A stretch of DNA of 64,000 bases, from NCBI GenBank assembly GCA_021186555.1, contig JAJKFL010000013.1, forward strand, positions 17,229,243-17,293,242, written 5' to 3'. The position numbers and the translations under genes were made by a program. Position 1 is the stretch's first letter. Every line of letters starts with the position of its first letter. Positions 1-12,194 of the stretch are shown piece by piece. The stretch comes from Reticulitermes speratus. Its lineage: Eukaryota; Arthropoda; Insecta; Blattodea; Rhinotermitidae. Below the pieces are notes generated by a model. It was not told where the DNA came from, did no database searches, and saw nothing but the letters and a program-made list of their open reading frames with translations.

Positions 1-265
1 TGTTCTAGCCCGTGATTGTACTCACAGAAAAATTTTCAATACATTTTCACAATATATTTGTCCAAATATACGAAAAAATTAAAAGCTTCCGGCTGTATTT
101 ACCCTTACTACTTGATGGAAGAATGAAACATAGCTCACCCGAGAAAGGCAGTATATGATGCGTCATCAGAAGGAAGTTGCTTGTTACAGAAATTATTAAA
201 TACCTTATTATTAGATGTTCTGTGCAGGCGACTATCTCCTCCTATAAATTGTTGCCAATTACGAC

Positions 266-1932
266 CTACAGCTGTGCCTTTGTGTGATAGTCTTTGAAGC
301 ATCCTGATATGCACAATCCAACATTACACGCTTCGCACTTTGTCTGAATTCGGCGTCTCTTCTTCGTACGGGCATGACACACTACACAGTCCATCCTCTT
401 TTCAGTTGTAGTAGGCCAATGCTTGCGACTGCTGTCCTCCAGGCGACCAATTCTTGTCGCCAAAGCCGATGGCCTACCTACAGGTTGTAGTGGGCGTGGC
501 TGCGGTCCAGCGAGCTCTACCATATTCCTCACAAGTGTCAGTCTGAAGTCTCTGTGTGAAAGTTTAGAACCACAGGACTTCAGGAGACTGTGGCTGTTCA
601 GAATTGTGAGGTCGAGGAGATGAAAAAACAATTTCTTCGTCCATTTCCATGTACGGCGACTGATACTGTAGCTGTTGGCCATTCTGTCACTTTTATCAAC
701 GTATCCCATGTGTCGATTTTAATCCTCCACAATGGCTGGCTTCAAGGCGTTTCCACTCTCATCACAAAAGTTACCTTCTGCTGGTGAAACATGAATATGT
801 GTCAGCATTTGTACGTCACATTTGTCCTTCCAAACGACCGTTGTCATGCCACCATTTGTCCTGACCCTAATATCACCCCGTTTGAGTTTCACTGTCTTGC
901 TTCTGAAGTCGTCTGGCATTCCCTTACGGTTTGGTCTAACTGTACCGCAGCAGTTTATTTTCTGTTTTGTCAGGTCATTATATAAGTCGGGAGAAGAAAA
1001 GTAATTGTCCATATGTAACTTATGGTCACGCCCCTCTACTCTTCTTGTCAGTTGTTTCACTGTAGCATGGGTCACTGTTGTGTCTGTTGTGGCACGTTTT
1101 CTGTCTTTCCCCAAGTAGACCTCCATGTCATATGTGTAGCCAGTGTCGTCACAGAGTTTGAAAATTTTAATTCCGAATCTTTTGTGTTTCTTTGGAATAT
1201 ACTCTTTGAATACAACCCTCCCTTTGAAAAGTACGATCACCTTGTCAATTGCCAAATGTTCAGAAGGGTTGTAAAATTTGGAATAAGCAACATTGAGCAA
1301 TCAAAAATTTCCCTAATTTTCCATAGTCTGTCATAGTTTTCGTCATTATGGTCACTTTCTTTGTCATTGTCTGTGAAGTGCAAATAACGTAAATGTGCAA
1401 GAAACGGTCTCGTGCCATTGTGTTGGGGTAGAAAGGTGTGAAGAATTGTTCTGTCCTTGCCCAGTAGTCCCTGAGTCTGTCGCGTATGGCATGGCCCATT
1501 TGTACAATGATTGCTAGAAATAGAAACATTTCGGATTTCGTTGTCAGGAAGTGGGTTTGGTGTTTCGTCTCGTCTGTCCAAATATTGGTGGTAGTATCTG
1601 TTAATCTCTGTCACCAGCAGATCAATAACAGATGCAAAATACAGCATGAAAACGCTCAGAGGTGATGAATCTTTATTTATGTGCGGTGCTTCATTCTGCT
1701 TCTTGCCTCTATCACCGCCTGTAAATTGATGGACATGTGGCTAGTTAGCTTGAGACTGCAGCCCCCACTTCATATTCTGTTGCTGTTGGATTGGCGGTGG
1801 TGGTTGTTGTTCATCAGAGTGATCATCTTCCTCCTCTTCTGACTCTGTGTCCTCCAGATACTCATCCGAATCAGTATCACAGATCAGCTCTGATTCAATA
1901 TCTTCATCACGAATATGCCTTCTGCGAGCCAT
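266..1932 (-). pseudogene. piggyBac-type DDE transposase relic (broken)
   Basis: The minus strand encodes, in pieces, a piggyBac family transposase, which cuts and pastes DNA at TTAA. The likely start is the ATG at 1932-1930 (MARRRHIRDEDIE), followed by an acidic N-terminus typical of the family. The three catalytic Asp positions are all visible: D at 1246-1244 in the 'LAIDKVIVLFKGR' segment, D at 1009-1007 in 'MDNYFSS', and D at 697-695 in 'VDKSDRM'. A C-terminal cysteine/histidine zinc ribbon (CVVC, CEAC, then a C/YH pair) ends at the stop near 266. The frame is broken by an in-frame TAG at 1743-1741, an in-frame TAA at 721-719 just before the third Asp motif, and three frame changes near 1530, 1393 and 1303. 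It cannot make a full protein. Family assignment is strong; I could not define the terminal inverted repeats. Confidence 0.9.
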
Positions 1933-2070
1933 GATGCTGAGTATGTACTCACAAGAAATAATTTTCACAAGCGACTGGGTCACTGCACTGTGCGACAAAC
2001 ACTGAAACAGTGTGGCCACTGGTAGGAATACCGAGAAACTTACTTTTTCCTTCCGCAGGAGATTCATCAT

Positions 2071-3560
2071 GGTTGTAAAAGACCCTTACAGAAATCACAC
2101 CAAAGAAAAGCATTTCGCTGTTGTTAAAATAACGTCACAGAAATATTTTCCCTTGAAAGTGGGGACGAATTCAGGAGAAAGGAGCCAGAATTTAAGGCTA
2201 AAGAGAACTAAACATAATATATTACTAAAATTTCTGTCTCTTAGAGAAGTGTTTCATTCTTATTTTGCATCAAAATATTTTATAATAAACTTGATATACA
2301 TTACCTTGTTCTCCATGCTTTACTTGAGTAAATACGATTTATTTCACAGATCCAGCGTTAATATTCTTCAAGATATTCAAAAATTTTCCTAACCATTGCA
2401 GCAAACGTTTAAATCCCCAGAGAAAGTTCAGTTCCGCTGACAGTACAGGGTATTTAAATCGCCGGCTTTTAATATGTCCCTTTCCGAGATCTTAAAAGAG
2501 CTGCAAAATTATATTACTCTGCTTATTTGGTCAGTTTGTAAGCACGTATTTAAGGAAGGGGTAACGAAATATATGTCTAAACTCAAATTTTAACATCAGA
2601 TATCACACTAATGACTTTAATTTGAGCAGAGTTCTTTTGAGAAGCTGATAGTCGCTGAGCCGTTAATGGAACCGTTATGTTCATTACCGTGTGTACAAGA
2701 CGCTGTTCGGAGCTAGTGGAACTAAGTGACGTTTCAGGTTCTCACAGCGGTAAGGGTATGACGTTTACGATGGGTCGGTTCATGGGTATCAACCTTTCGG
2801 AAGAACGTGTTGTCTCCATCTTCAAGGTAGAAGAGTGAACTAGGAGTCAAATACCGCGCCGTGTTTACCACCTGTTTAATAATATCCTTTCATGTATGCT
2901 GTGCGTGGTGAGAATTTTTAGATGATAATTGGCTGTATATAAATGGAGAAATAACATATAAGAAAATAATCTGCTGTACTAAGGTAATAGAATAAAGAAT
3001 TTAGGTAAATTTTTATACAATGTAAAAAAAGCAAGCGGGAAAATGAAGTGACAGACGGTGCAAAGTTTAAATGAAATGAGAGAAGAGGAATTGCAAATAA
3101 AATATATACATAAATTTAGATGAGATTAACGCCTGGCGGAAGATAGTGCTTAGCTTAGATAAATTTCAGCTATTAATGTTAAAAACAATGAATGTGCACT
3201 GGCAAACACTCTGTGTTATCTGCTACATCCAAATATGTAAACGAAACTTAACAAGTAAATTTAAATCTGAATTTGAATTCGAATGTCCTAGGTCTGGCAC
3301 ATATTTACCTTTATATTTTCTGACGTATGCATGTCTCATCTTCCCCTGTGTGTGTGCTGAAGTTTTCTGTTTTCCATTGCTTTTGATTTGATGTCGTTAT
3401 AATGTCGTTTCTAAATAGCACAAATTCTGAAGCTTCTGGTGATATAGCTTTCTGAATCTTGCCTTTACATTTGTTCGTTGGTCTGGATATTCTTCTGAAA
3501 CTTGCTCACTGTCTGTCCTTCCCTTACAGCATAGACGTTCGAACCCTGCTATGGCTAAGA
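2071..3560. other. Noncoding, AT-rich stretch
   Basis: No gene is recognised. The only repeat-like patch is near 2770-2840, where the text 'cctttcggaagaacgtg...tctccatcttcaaggtagaag' resembles the hairpin repeat seen at 9228 and 28795. The short open frames here show no family motif. Confidence 0.5.
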
Positions 3561-3564
3561 GCCA

Positions 3565-3737
3565 CATCCATCATTGTGGGCTGGTTGTCGGACCGCACAT
3601 GGAAAAGTAACAATAAGTGGTGCAACTAAGCGCCTAAATAATTGTAATTTTACAGTACATACATATTTACAAATATGGCTGCGGGTCCGCATAATAAAAC
3701 CTGTCGGGCCGCGGGTTGGAGACCCATGCTACAAAGC
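3565..3737. repeat. Dispersed repeat F, copy 1 (possible hAT-like MITE)
   Basis: About 170 bp is repeated at 4355-4508 in the same orientation. Shared landmarks are 'ggaccgcacatggaaaa' against 'gggccgcgcgtggaaaa', a 'cgcctaaataattgt' block, and a closing 'gggccgcgggttggag' against 'gggccgcaggttggag'. The closing motif resembles the end of hAT non-autonomous elements, but no target duplication is visible, so the class is a guess. Confidence 0.55.
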
Positions 3738-4354
3738 TTATGGAGGGTCTACAACCATTCTACGTTGTGTACAAACTCTGCGAAAAGCCGTCTCCGTGAA
3801 GATCGTTACGTTCGATCACAGTTTCGTGCAAAGCAGTTTAAACCCGACTGACACACCAAAAAACATAACAAAACTCGCTTGTAAAATTTCAATACAGACC
3901 CCAAAACTCCGTATCACAGAAATCCGATCAGTAGTTTCAGGCATGACATGTGCATGCACACTCGTATAAACAAGCACATGCATACATGTAGACCTACACA
4001 CACACGCACAGACATAAAAGATTTACACTGATGCGTGATTGAGTGCACTGTTATACAGTGAACCGTTTATTTTGCGAGGTCATGTGGAAAGCTTGGAGTG
4101 ACACTGTTCTAGTCCACTGCACTATGGCCTGAAAATTACATTACACAATAATCGACTGGATCCCTGGCATAAACAGAATCATACACTAGCGAAGAAAGAC
4201 AATTAGAGCTATCTAGATTACGGTCTATTGAGATGACAGCCGTGTGGTTTGGTAGACGGGAAAACAACATTTTGGTAAAACCAGACTCCTCCATCGTCAG
4301 GACAAAAGAGTCACTCTCCGTCTAGATCATGTCTCCTACCATTTTACGTCCAAG

Positions 4355-4508
4355 GGCCACACGTGCTATTGTCGACTGGTTCGCGGGCCGCGCGTGGAAA
4401 AATAACAGTAAGTGGTATACCTAACCGCCTAAATTATTGTGTAATTTTTAGAGTATATACTAATTTACAAAGGTGGTCCCGGGCCGCAGGTTGGAGCCCG
4501 TGCCTGAA
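4355..4508. repeat. Dispersed repeat F, copy 2
   Basis: Diverged partner of the repeat at 3565, about 800 bp downstream and in the same orientation. It ends in 'gccgcaggttggagcccgtg'. The DNA between the two copies shows nothing recognised. Confidence 0.55.
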
Positions 4509-4806
4509 GTGATCAGACAAGTGTACTTGACTGTGGATATAAACTTTGTCGAGAGTAACATTAAAACTCATATTTGAACAAACGGCCACGGTGAATGGAA
4601 TAGTGGCCACGAATCGTTGTGTATCGCGCCTAGAATTGCATTTCTGATGACTCCCATTAGCGTAACCTCAGTGCCGAATTTTATTGTGATCGTTCAGGTG
4701 GTTGCTGGAAGCAGACACGTACAAGTATGTTCGTTCCGTAAACTGTTTTGCACGAGGTGTGATACAGATGCAGTAACACGAGTCACCTTCGTGTGAGTAA
4801 CAGTAC

Positions 4807-5022
4807 ATGGCTCAAGCGGTTAGTCGCCGGCCTTTCACCGCGGAGGCCCGGGTTCGATCCCGGCTCAGTCCATGTGGGATTTGTGGGACAGGTTTTTCCC
4901 CGACTACTTCGGTTATCTACTGTCAATTTTATTCCACCGGTGCTTCCATTACACGGAAAAACGAAAAAACTAATCATCTTCATCACAATAAGCCTCAGGG
5001 CTGCGGTGCGTCCTAGCATGTA
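4807..5022 (+). repeat. SINE family D (tRNA-derived), CpG-rich copy
   Basis: The head reads like a tRNA promoter: a box A-like 'tggctcaagcggttagt' and a box B 'gggttcgatcc' at about 4852. The body carries 'ccatgtgggatttgtggg' and 'ctacttcggttatc', and the tail 'taatcatcttcatcac' then 'ctgcggtgcgtc'. A second long copy lies on the - strand at 34008-34273; shorter or variant copies are at 5581 and 44825. The many CpGs here (gccggc, ccgcgg, cccggg) are replaced in the 44825 copy. Confidence 0.8.
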
Positions 5023-5580
5023 AGATACTTAGAACTACACTGGAAATGAATTAAAGCGAATCAAACGGCTCGTGTAGTTTCTTGTCTGCCATGAATTGAA
5101 GGCAGCGATCGACGGAAGCTTAAAGCCTGGAACCGTGCTGAACAGCTGTTCTCAGTCCGACATTGTAAAATGTTATGCAGCGGAAAGAGACATGGAACAG
5201 TGTACGCATCGGATGTTGGGGTGGTGGGGTTAACCTTGAGATCTTGTGAATTGCTTTTTAACTCTGGAAGCGTTGGGAAGGCATGTTACGGTGGTAACAA
5301 TCGAATTCTTCAGAGGCCCCAGCAACTGAAGTTTTTCTCAACAACCACTTCAGAATCTCTTCCCCAACATGGTCGGCACTGCACCACATCAGCATTTCAT
5401 GTCTGCGATTATATTAGAACCCGTAACCAGGTTTTATTTATGCAGAAAATGTAATATCCGCTTCAAGTTGGCTATTGATGTTTGGTGCGTAATTATGCGT
5501 ACTTCTTGAGGCGTTGTTTTGGTTTCTTTGCTGCTGCCGCTAATAAATAATAATAATAATAATAATAGTTAACTGAAACG

Positions 5581-5990
5581 TGTGTGGCTCAGGCAGTTAG
5601 TGTTGGCCTGTCACCACGGAACCTCGGTTCAGACCCAGGCCAGTCCCTGTGGGATTTGTAGTGTACAAAGTGGCATTGAAACAGGTTATTTCAAAGTACA
5701 GTCGAACTCGGTTATAACGTCATGAAAGGGACTGCATAATTTGTGTCGCCATAAACAAGTGTCGTTCTAACCGAGGAGGATGATATTGTTAGGAGTTACC
5801 TGATACGACATAATATCTGACGCTATAGACGAGGTGTCGCATAAACCGATGTCGTTATAACCGGTTTCGATTGTACTTCGGCCTTCTCCTGTCAGTATCA
5901 TTCCACCAATGCTCCACACTCAGTCATTCCTCTATCCTCGACGCTTTGTAATGTTGGCAATTGACAGCGTCATTAAATAGCACATTAAAA
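5581..5990 (+). repeat. SINE family D variant, split by a MITE
   Basis: Head 'gtggctcaggcagttagtg' and box B-like 'cggttcagaccc' match family D. The body continues to 'tcaaag' before 5697, is interrupted by the element at 5699-5873, then resumes at 'cttcggccttctcctgtcag'. The 3' end 'gcaattgacagcgtcatt' is shared with the fragment at 10706-10790. The copy at 44825 shows the uninterrupted 'aagtacttcgg'. Confidence 0.8.
5699..5873. mobile_element. pogo-like MITE (175 bp, TA target site)
   Basis: The ends form a terminal inverted repeat: 'cagtcgaactcggttataac' at the left, and the reverse complement of the right end reads 'caatcgaaaccggttataac'. The element is flanked by TA on both sides (5697-5698 and 5874-5875), as in the Tc1/mariner-pogo superfamily. 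It is too short to code. It sits inside a family D SINE and so is younger than that SINE. Removing it restores the 'aagtacttcgg' seen in the copy at 44825. Confidence 0.88.
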
Positions 5991-7490
5991 GCAAAAGTGA
6001 ACTAACGAAGGTCGTCTGCTTTCCGTATTCGGGAAATCCAGGTTGCACATTTTGCCCCAGAGAATGGCTGTCGGTTTTTCGTGGATTTCCTGTCTGTCAG
6101 AAAATTCAGGCTGAAACCTTGAGCTAATCCATTACCGCCTCCTTCCACATCTGTTCCAATTCGTTGTGTAAACTGATCACCTTGCAATTCATTGCTGTGT
6201 GATTTCTGAACCAAGACAGTAAATTAAAAATACTTCACGAGAAACTGAGAAATAACATACCGTTGGGGCGCAGAATGTTTCATGGCGCCAGTTATGTGAG
6301 TAGCCACATGAACAGGGTGTACTTGAAGTAATGGGGAAAAAAAGTCTTCCGAAAGAGAGCCCAGAAAAGTGCCCGTTCTGTGAACGGAAACCCGTAGCTA
6401 AATCCTTACACCTCTAGGATATGTGAAGTTTGTGTATTTTGTATTATCAGTAATCTGACCGAATACTGATCAGTTTTAAATACGTTGATGTGCACTGGTA
6501 TATCATAGTAAACCCACCGGAACGTGAAGCTGACCACCCTTCTATCAAATTCCCAGCTGTCATAGTCTGACGCTTAGGTTCAGGCGTGGCTTTGCGTTTA
6601 TATTATTATTATTAGTAGTAGTAGCAGTAATAGTAATGGTGGTGGTGGTGCTGGTAGTGGTATTCTCGTCCTCCGGGATGAAGCAGTCGAATTTCTTGTA
6701 CGTTCTGTTGCAGACGTTAGATATATGCCATCGAAAATGCTGTCCAGAGTAGCCGTTATCCGACCTAGATGCGAATGTGATGTCTTGTGGTAAAATGTAC
6801 GGCGTTTCCTACCTCATCTGTTCAGTGGAGACAGTGTTTGAATTTTGTGGGAGTGTACCGCCTGGCAGGTGTTTTGTCTTTCTTCCGTGGCATTGTTGGC
6901 ACGCGGACAGACTGTTGCCGCCACGGCAGCTGCAGTCCTAGGGGAGTGTTTGGGAAGTTATATCCGGTTATTTAAAAAAATGCCAGTGTCAGCTGTCGGT
7001 CGTGGCACATGGGGCGTAGCTAAAATAACTGTGCGTACTGACATTTGTAAATGTACTGCGATCTTGGTGAAAACACATAGGATAGGGGCTTTCAAATCCT
7101 TTTCATTGTTATTTCGATTAGGACGATAAACACCTTCCCAGTAATCTGTTTGTGAAGGTACAGTTGTTAGTGTGGCTACGAATTAAATCCCTTGCCATTT
7201 GGATTTGGCGGAACGGGATTTAACCCCTTAGGATATTCCTTTTTGTCTATTCGTATTACACAACAAACTGCATGGTTGCCAAAGTGTGCTTTACTTATCC
7301 CTAACGGGGAGCAGTAGATCTACGAATACCCATTGCAATGACAAATTTTAATTTTAGGCAACGTAGAATAAGTAATATTGTCGTTAAAACAAGTGTAACG
7401 GGGCTTTAATTGTTTGATGAAGTTGAATTGGCAGTGCCGCTAGTAACCGTATTTACTGGGGGTGCCCCAGTAGACTAATGGTTAAAAAAA
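5991..7490. other. Noncoding stretch
   Basis: No gene or known repeat is recognised. There is a simple (tta/gta) run around 6600-6650. Open frames of 60-95 codons near 6787-7129 carry no family motif and no clear splice context. Confidence 0.5.
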
Positions 7491-7777
7491 GGTAAAAGTA
7501 AATTTCACCCTATAACCTACCATGAAAGCACAGAGGAGTAGCAGAGGTATAGCTCTACTCTTTCTTTAACCTCGGCTCTAAATTAGGGTGGTTGGTTAAC
7601 GCCACGCCCCGGCCGCTTTATCCACGGGAGAGAGACCCGGTACCCATTGTATAGGAGGCTGGGTAGGCCCCAGGGCCGGTCTGGACGGCTGCGGAAAATC
7701 TCACCCCACCAGGATTCGATCCCCGGACCGTCCAGCCCGTAACCAGTCGCTATACCGACTGTGGTGTCCTGGCCCAT
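7491..7777 (-). repeat. SINE family A (tRNA-derived), full length
   Basis: Read on the - strand, it has a tRNA-like head (box A near 'ggtatagcgact', box B 'ggggatcgaatcc'), a GC-rich body ('ccgtccagaccggccctggg', 'gggtaccgggtc', 'aagcggccggggcgtgg') and an A/T-rich tail of TTTACC type. It is flanked by 'atggttaaaa' starting at 7478 and again at 7778, a target-site duplication that sets both ends. Confidence 0.85.
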
Positions 7778-9227
7778 ATGGTTAAAAGAAACCAAAGAAA
7801 GTACTGAATTTGTGGTTTCGAAAATCAGATCGCAGTAAGCCTCATTTCAAACCAACGGTTATGATAATGTTTTGATTCTTTGTGTTCGGATCGACTTCCC
7901 TTTGATTGCACAGTAACACTTACTCTGTTTTTGTGTGCCCTGTTTAATTTTCAATATTTGCGTGATTTTTTTTATTGGGAGATACGTCAACAGTTTTTCT
8001 CAAAATCAAGTGTGCTTCACGGGAGAAGGTTTGGAAATGCCAGTGTAAGATATTTGTTGAAAACTGTTATGTTTGATCAGCTGCGTTTATGGTCTTCGAA
8101 GGTTCATTGCCGTGTTCACAGTAGTCCGCCACTGAATCCTATCCAGGGCTAGTTGAGTCCAATCCACACAACACATTCATACTGTATTTTTCTACGGTCA
8201 ATTTTTATGTGGCACTGAATGGCTATGGTGTTAACACTAATAATGGGAGCTTGAAAACTGTTCATTGTTGTCACCTTAATGGTTTATTTTTCTTTATTTT
8301 TATTACTGTTATTGGTATGGTTACTGTTGGTTACCGTGACTACCGCATTTCTGTAGTGGCGCTGCCATCTCGGTCATTTGCCGTATTGTTATTAGACACG
8401 GCAGGAAATTAAAAGGTAGGAATTTGGGGTGGTCCCCAGTGTCACGTGTTCATATCAAGATTTATCAACATCCATCCAGCGGTTCTTGACTTGAAACATG
8501 TGTGCCGACTGACATGGCCTCCCTATATAGTTCTGTCTTTCTAAGCGTATTGTGCAAAGACAGCTGTGCGTATCCTCTGCTTTAATGTTCCGAACTCTAT
8601 ATTACGCCCCCTCCCCCCTCCCCCCTCACATTGCATATTCTATATTTATTTTATTCTTTTCGGTTTTCGGAATAAATGGCGGTGTTTTCCTAAATTCCAT
8701 CTCTGTAACCTTCGTCGTGTCTAAATCTTTGTTGCGGACACCGTATGTTTTCTGGAGGTAGAGACCAAATTTTGAGCTTTATGCTTTATTGAATCACACA
8801 AATACCTAAGTCAAAATTGTTTCAAAATAAATAAAATGTAAAATCAGCCAACACATAGGCCTAATATAAACTTTATTTTCGCTGCTTGCTGCGCCAAAAT
8901 CAGTGCTGCAGTGTCAAGAAGCCAAGTACCGAAATACAGTATTTGCTGTACCCAGCTGCTGCACTGCGTTGCCTGGCTACTGATCTGTGTTTCAGCTTAG
9001 TGTGTCACGTTGCCAACTCCGCAAGAAAGGACTTAGGTCGGAATGCAGACGCTTGCGTCGCTGCCGTTTTTATTTGATTGTGAAGCATGCCGAATAACGT
9101 ATCCCAAAAAGTCGAAAGGGTACACGCGCCTAGCAGCATGAAATCGACGTCATTAGTGTCTTGGCAGATCAATCCAATTTCTTATGCGAAACTTTAGGTT
9201 TTCTCGGTGTGTCTGTGAAGATTTTTG
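7778..9227. other. Noncoding stretch
   Basis: Nothing recognised apart from a C-rich run near 8607-8627 and short T-runs. No open frame resembles a known family. Confidence 0.5.
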
Positions 9228-9325
9228 TCTGCTTTGATGTTACGCCGTGTAGTCTGGTACATGTATGTCGACGTTTCAGAGGAACTTGCTGCCTCCATCG
9301 TCAGGGTAGATGGGTGAGTCTATGC
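9228..9325 (+). repeat. Hairpin repeat H, partial copy
   Basis: The text 'gatgttacgccgtgtagtct' followed by 'cgacgtttcagaggaacttg' and 'ctccatcgtcagggtagatg' is shared with diverged copies at 28795-28965 and 60110-60195. The 28795 copy contains its own inverted arm, so the family is probably a fold-back MITE. Confidence 0.55.
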
Positions 9326-9967
9326 CAGAAGTCTGATCATCCTAATACACGTGGTCTGTGATAATTCGACTGATGTGTCTTTCCACTATCCACCATGATT
9401 GAGGCGGCTGGTTTCCCCGGAACATCATTACACATCTGTCAAGGTACACGGCGTCACATACCAGAGTCAGTAATCGTCATAGTCTTAGTCATGTATTTAG
9501 CCTTACTATGGCTTCCATTTTTCATTCTCCCATTCCAATGAACCATGTCGCTTCCTCTGAAGAGAACTTCAACGTTGAGAAATTCCAAATTTTTTTTTTA
9601 TAGTGGAGGAAGCCGACATACTGCGTACTTTGAAACCGGCAAGAACCTTTGTCAGGTGGTGCGAGGGATGATAATGGTTATCACCATTGTCTATTGTGAC
9701 GTTGCCAGTTACGCCAAGCCTGTACCTTCCAAGTGGGAAGTTGTCGTGTGCTAAGTCGAAACGAGTATTACAGCTACACCCACTGGGCAGGCTGGTTCAC
9801 AGTGCCCTTACTGTATCAGGTTCAGTACGGCAACATTATTGATCAGACACTGTACATGATCAAATTTAAAGCTACCTCGAAGGTTTTGAAAGGTTGCATT
9901 GCAGAAAATAATTTTGTAATACATTAGCTGTAAATATTATAGAGTAACCAATTACATGCGAGAGTTC

Positions 9968-10275
9968 AGGCTTTCGCCGCGGAGTAGCTGAGGCCTTCGC
10001 TCTCCTAGAATGTTACGCAGCGTATGTTGGTAGTTGTTTACCGACGTTTCGGGACAGACTGTCGATCCCATTTTCAGGGGTCAAGCAATCCAAGAAAAAA
10101 CGCGTTCAGCAGTTCATGTATTTGCACACGAAAACGGCAAATCAAAATTCCGTCAGGAAGAAACTGAAATCAGATCAGAATTTCTTGTTGGAGTACCTGA
10201 CTCTTGAAGATAGGACGGGTAGGCATCCTGAAACGTCGGTAAACAACTACCTACACAGTGTTCAGAATTCCAGAA
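9968..10275. mobile_element. Fold-back MITE family G, copy 1
   Basis: The left arm begins 'tcaggctttcgccgcgg', runs through 'ttacgcagcgtatgttgg' and reaches 'ttaccgacgtttcgggac'. The right arm carries the inverse 'cctgaaacgtcggtaa' and 'aactacctacacagtg'. The same arms occur at 18424, 29447, 30976 and 49608. There is no coding capacity. Confidence 0.75.
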
Positions 10276-10705
10276 AAAAAAACGGCCTGCTCGATTACAG
10301 TTTACAGCTGTCGATGTGTGAAGCAGTTCTTGTATTTCCACACGACAACACAAATCAAAATTACGTCAGAAAGAAACTAAAATCAGATTATATTTGGCGA
10401 ATGCTTGGTACCATTCAACTAATAATTTATGTTCCCATCGCGTGTTTGAAAACCTGGAGATTGTGACACATGGAGTCATAAATTTACTGTTGTTTTCTGC
10501 GGTTACCAAACTTGGCCTTTCGTCCTTAGGGAAGAACATACATTGAAGGTCACAGTTGTGACACACACACAGTACATATAGACGTACATACACATACACA
10601 CCCACAGACGTAGTAGAGTGTGTATGTATTGAGGGTGTGCAACACTAGGGTGCTGAGGAAAACATGTGGATCGGAGAGACGTCCTTGTGTTGCCTGTGTA
10701 ATGTG

Positions 10706-10790
10706 CTGTGTCGCTCCACTGATGCTCCATCTATCGCCGACACTGTATCTCAGCAATTGACAGCGTCGTTAAATAACACAAATTAAAGAA
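10706..10790 (+). repeat. SINE family D, 3' fragment
   Basis: 'gctccactgatgctccatc' and 'agcaattgacagcgtcgtta' match the 3' half of the copy at 5581-5990. The head is missing. Confidence 0.6.
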
Positions 10791-12033
10791 ATTGAAAGCC
10801 GACTGTTAGCTTATGGCGGGGATCATTGTAATCTGTTTCGTTTTGTGTTTACTGACTGTTGAGATAGGTAAGTTTTACGTAATGTCGCGAGGCTAGCAGT
10901 CCTTGGCGTGTGTGTTGTGGACCCATTTCGATTCTCCGTCCGGAAACTGTCTATTCCGATTGACGATTTTTATATCTGTTCTCGATTTTGGGATAGAAAT
11001 TGTACGTAGGCCACGACACCGTCTTAGCACACAGTAAACCGGTAAATAATGGAAGTTAACGATACGGAACAAGGACAAGGTGGTGATAACGCACTGAACT
11101 GTAGCCTTCGGATGCGAAGCGACTGTGTCTTCTGTGTTGGGTGATGGTCGTGCACACAGGTTTACGTCAGGTATGCGAAGTGACACTGTGAACCTGCGTC
11201 AGTCCTGCCTGTAGCTTTTGACTTGTTTGTTTTATTTTCCAAACGCGCAACCTTCTGACATTCCTCGTGTATGCGTGCGTACCTTTCGTTGTGGTATTGC
11301 GCCAAAAGTCGGGATTAAGGACTCGTTAGCAGTGTCACTGGGTGTACGAAATTTAAGTTATCCAGTCCACCGTACAGTATGCTATGTATCTCAGATCTGT
11401 ATTCATGCAGAAGGTTGCATAATTAGACGTTTCAGAATTGGTGCCTTTCGTAAAGAATTTCGTAAACGAATTCCATGGTGCAAGGTATTTTTCGAACAGG
11501 CAGTAGTTACTCAGCCATCAGTCCTTTTCCGTAAAAACACGGCGGCAGTCTGTTAGAGACTTCACGGAAGCTTGTTTTTAGATTCCTGTTGAATTCAGTT
11601 CTTGCCTGTCGTTTGGGAATGACTGTATCAAGATCAGTGGGGATCAGATGAGGGGTACAGCACTCACGTTCGCAGAAGGTCTCTGTGTCGGGGCTGATCT
11701 CATTCAGTTTAAGTTCTATCGCATGCCCATGCCTTTAAGACAGTGCTTGTTGAGGGTTACCAGTCTCTCGCCCGTGTTCAACTGCAGGTCCTCCTTGAGC
11801 CCAGCTCGGAGAGATGACCGTTGCTCGACTTGTTAATAATTTCTACTTTTTTAATGAAACCTGGAAGCTCATTACCGTGTTCACAAGAGGGCACTAAAAT
11901 CATAGCTTTCTGCCCACTTGCATGGCGAGGTGCTTCGTCATAGCAATAGAACTATCAGTACATAGTCATGGCAGTGACAATAGGTGTTAATAGTAATGGC
12001 TGATAGAAGTATAATAATAATGATCATAATAAT
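10791..12033. other. Noncoding stretch with a possible diverged repeat
   Basis: No gene is recognised. The patch at about 11150-11310 resembles 14590-14750: both contain 'gtttgtttt', an 'aacctt..(g)acat' block and 'gtggtattg(c/t)gccaaa'. This could be a very old dispersed repeat; the similarity is weak. Confidence 0.35.
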
Positions 12034-12059
12034 ATGAATCACAGACCAGTGGTACTGTG

Positions 12060-12190
12060 GGCTCTTTCCCTGGGGGTAAAGCGACCGGGGCGTGAGGTTG
12101 ACCACTCACCCCATCCAGTGCTAAAGAGTGAGTGGAGCTATACCTCCACTCCCCTTGCGTTTCTTTATGGCGTGTGTAGAGATTTTTTTT
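12060..12190 (+). repeat. SINE family A2, 3' part
   Basis: 'ctgggggtaaagcgaccggg', 'cgtgaggttgaccactcac' and 'agtggagctatacctccact' match the body of family A/A2. The tRNA-like head is absent. A family B SINE abuts it directly on the opposite strand. Confidence 0.7.
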
Positions 12191-12194
12191 TCAA

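Noticed and set aside
3780-4020. Possible LINE 3' end ('ccgatcagtagtttcaggca' with a CA-rich tail)
   Set aside because: The style is familiar, but there is no protein motif and no second copy in the window.
4807-4870. tRNA-like heads taken as real tRNA genes (also at 23905-23972, 40228-40300 and 12380-12450)
   Set aside because: They carry box A and box B but recur as heads of longer dispersed repeats, some with target duplications. None forms an isolated tRNA-sized unit, so they are SINE promoters.
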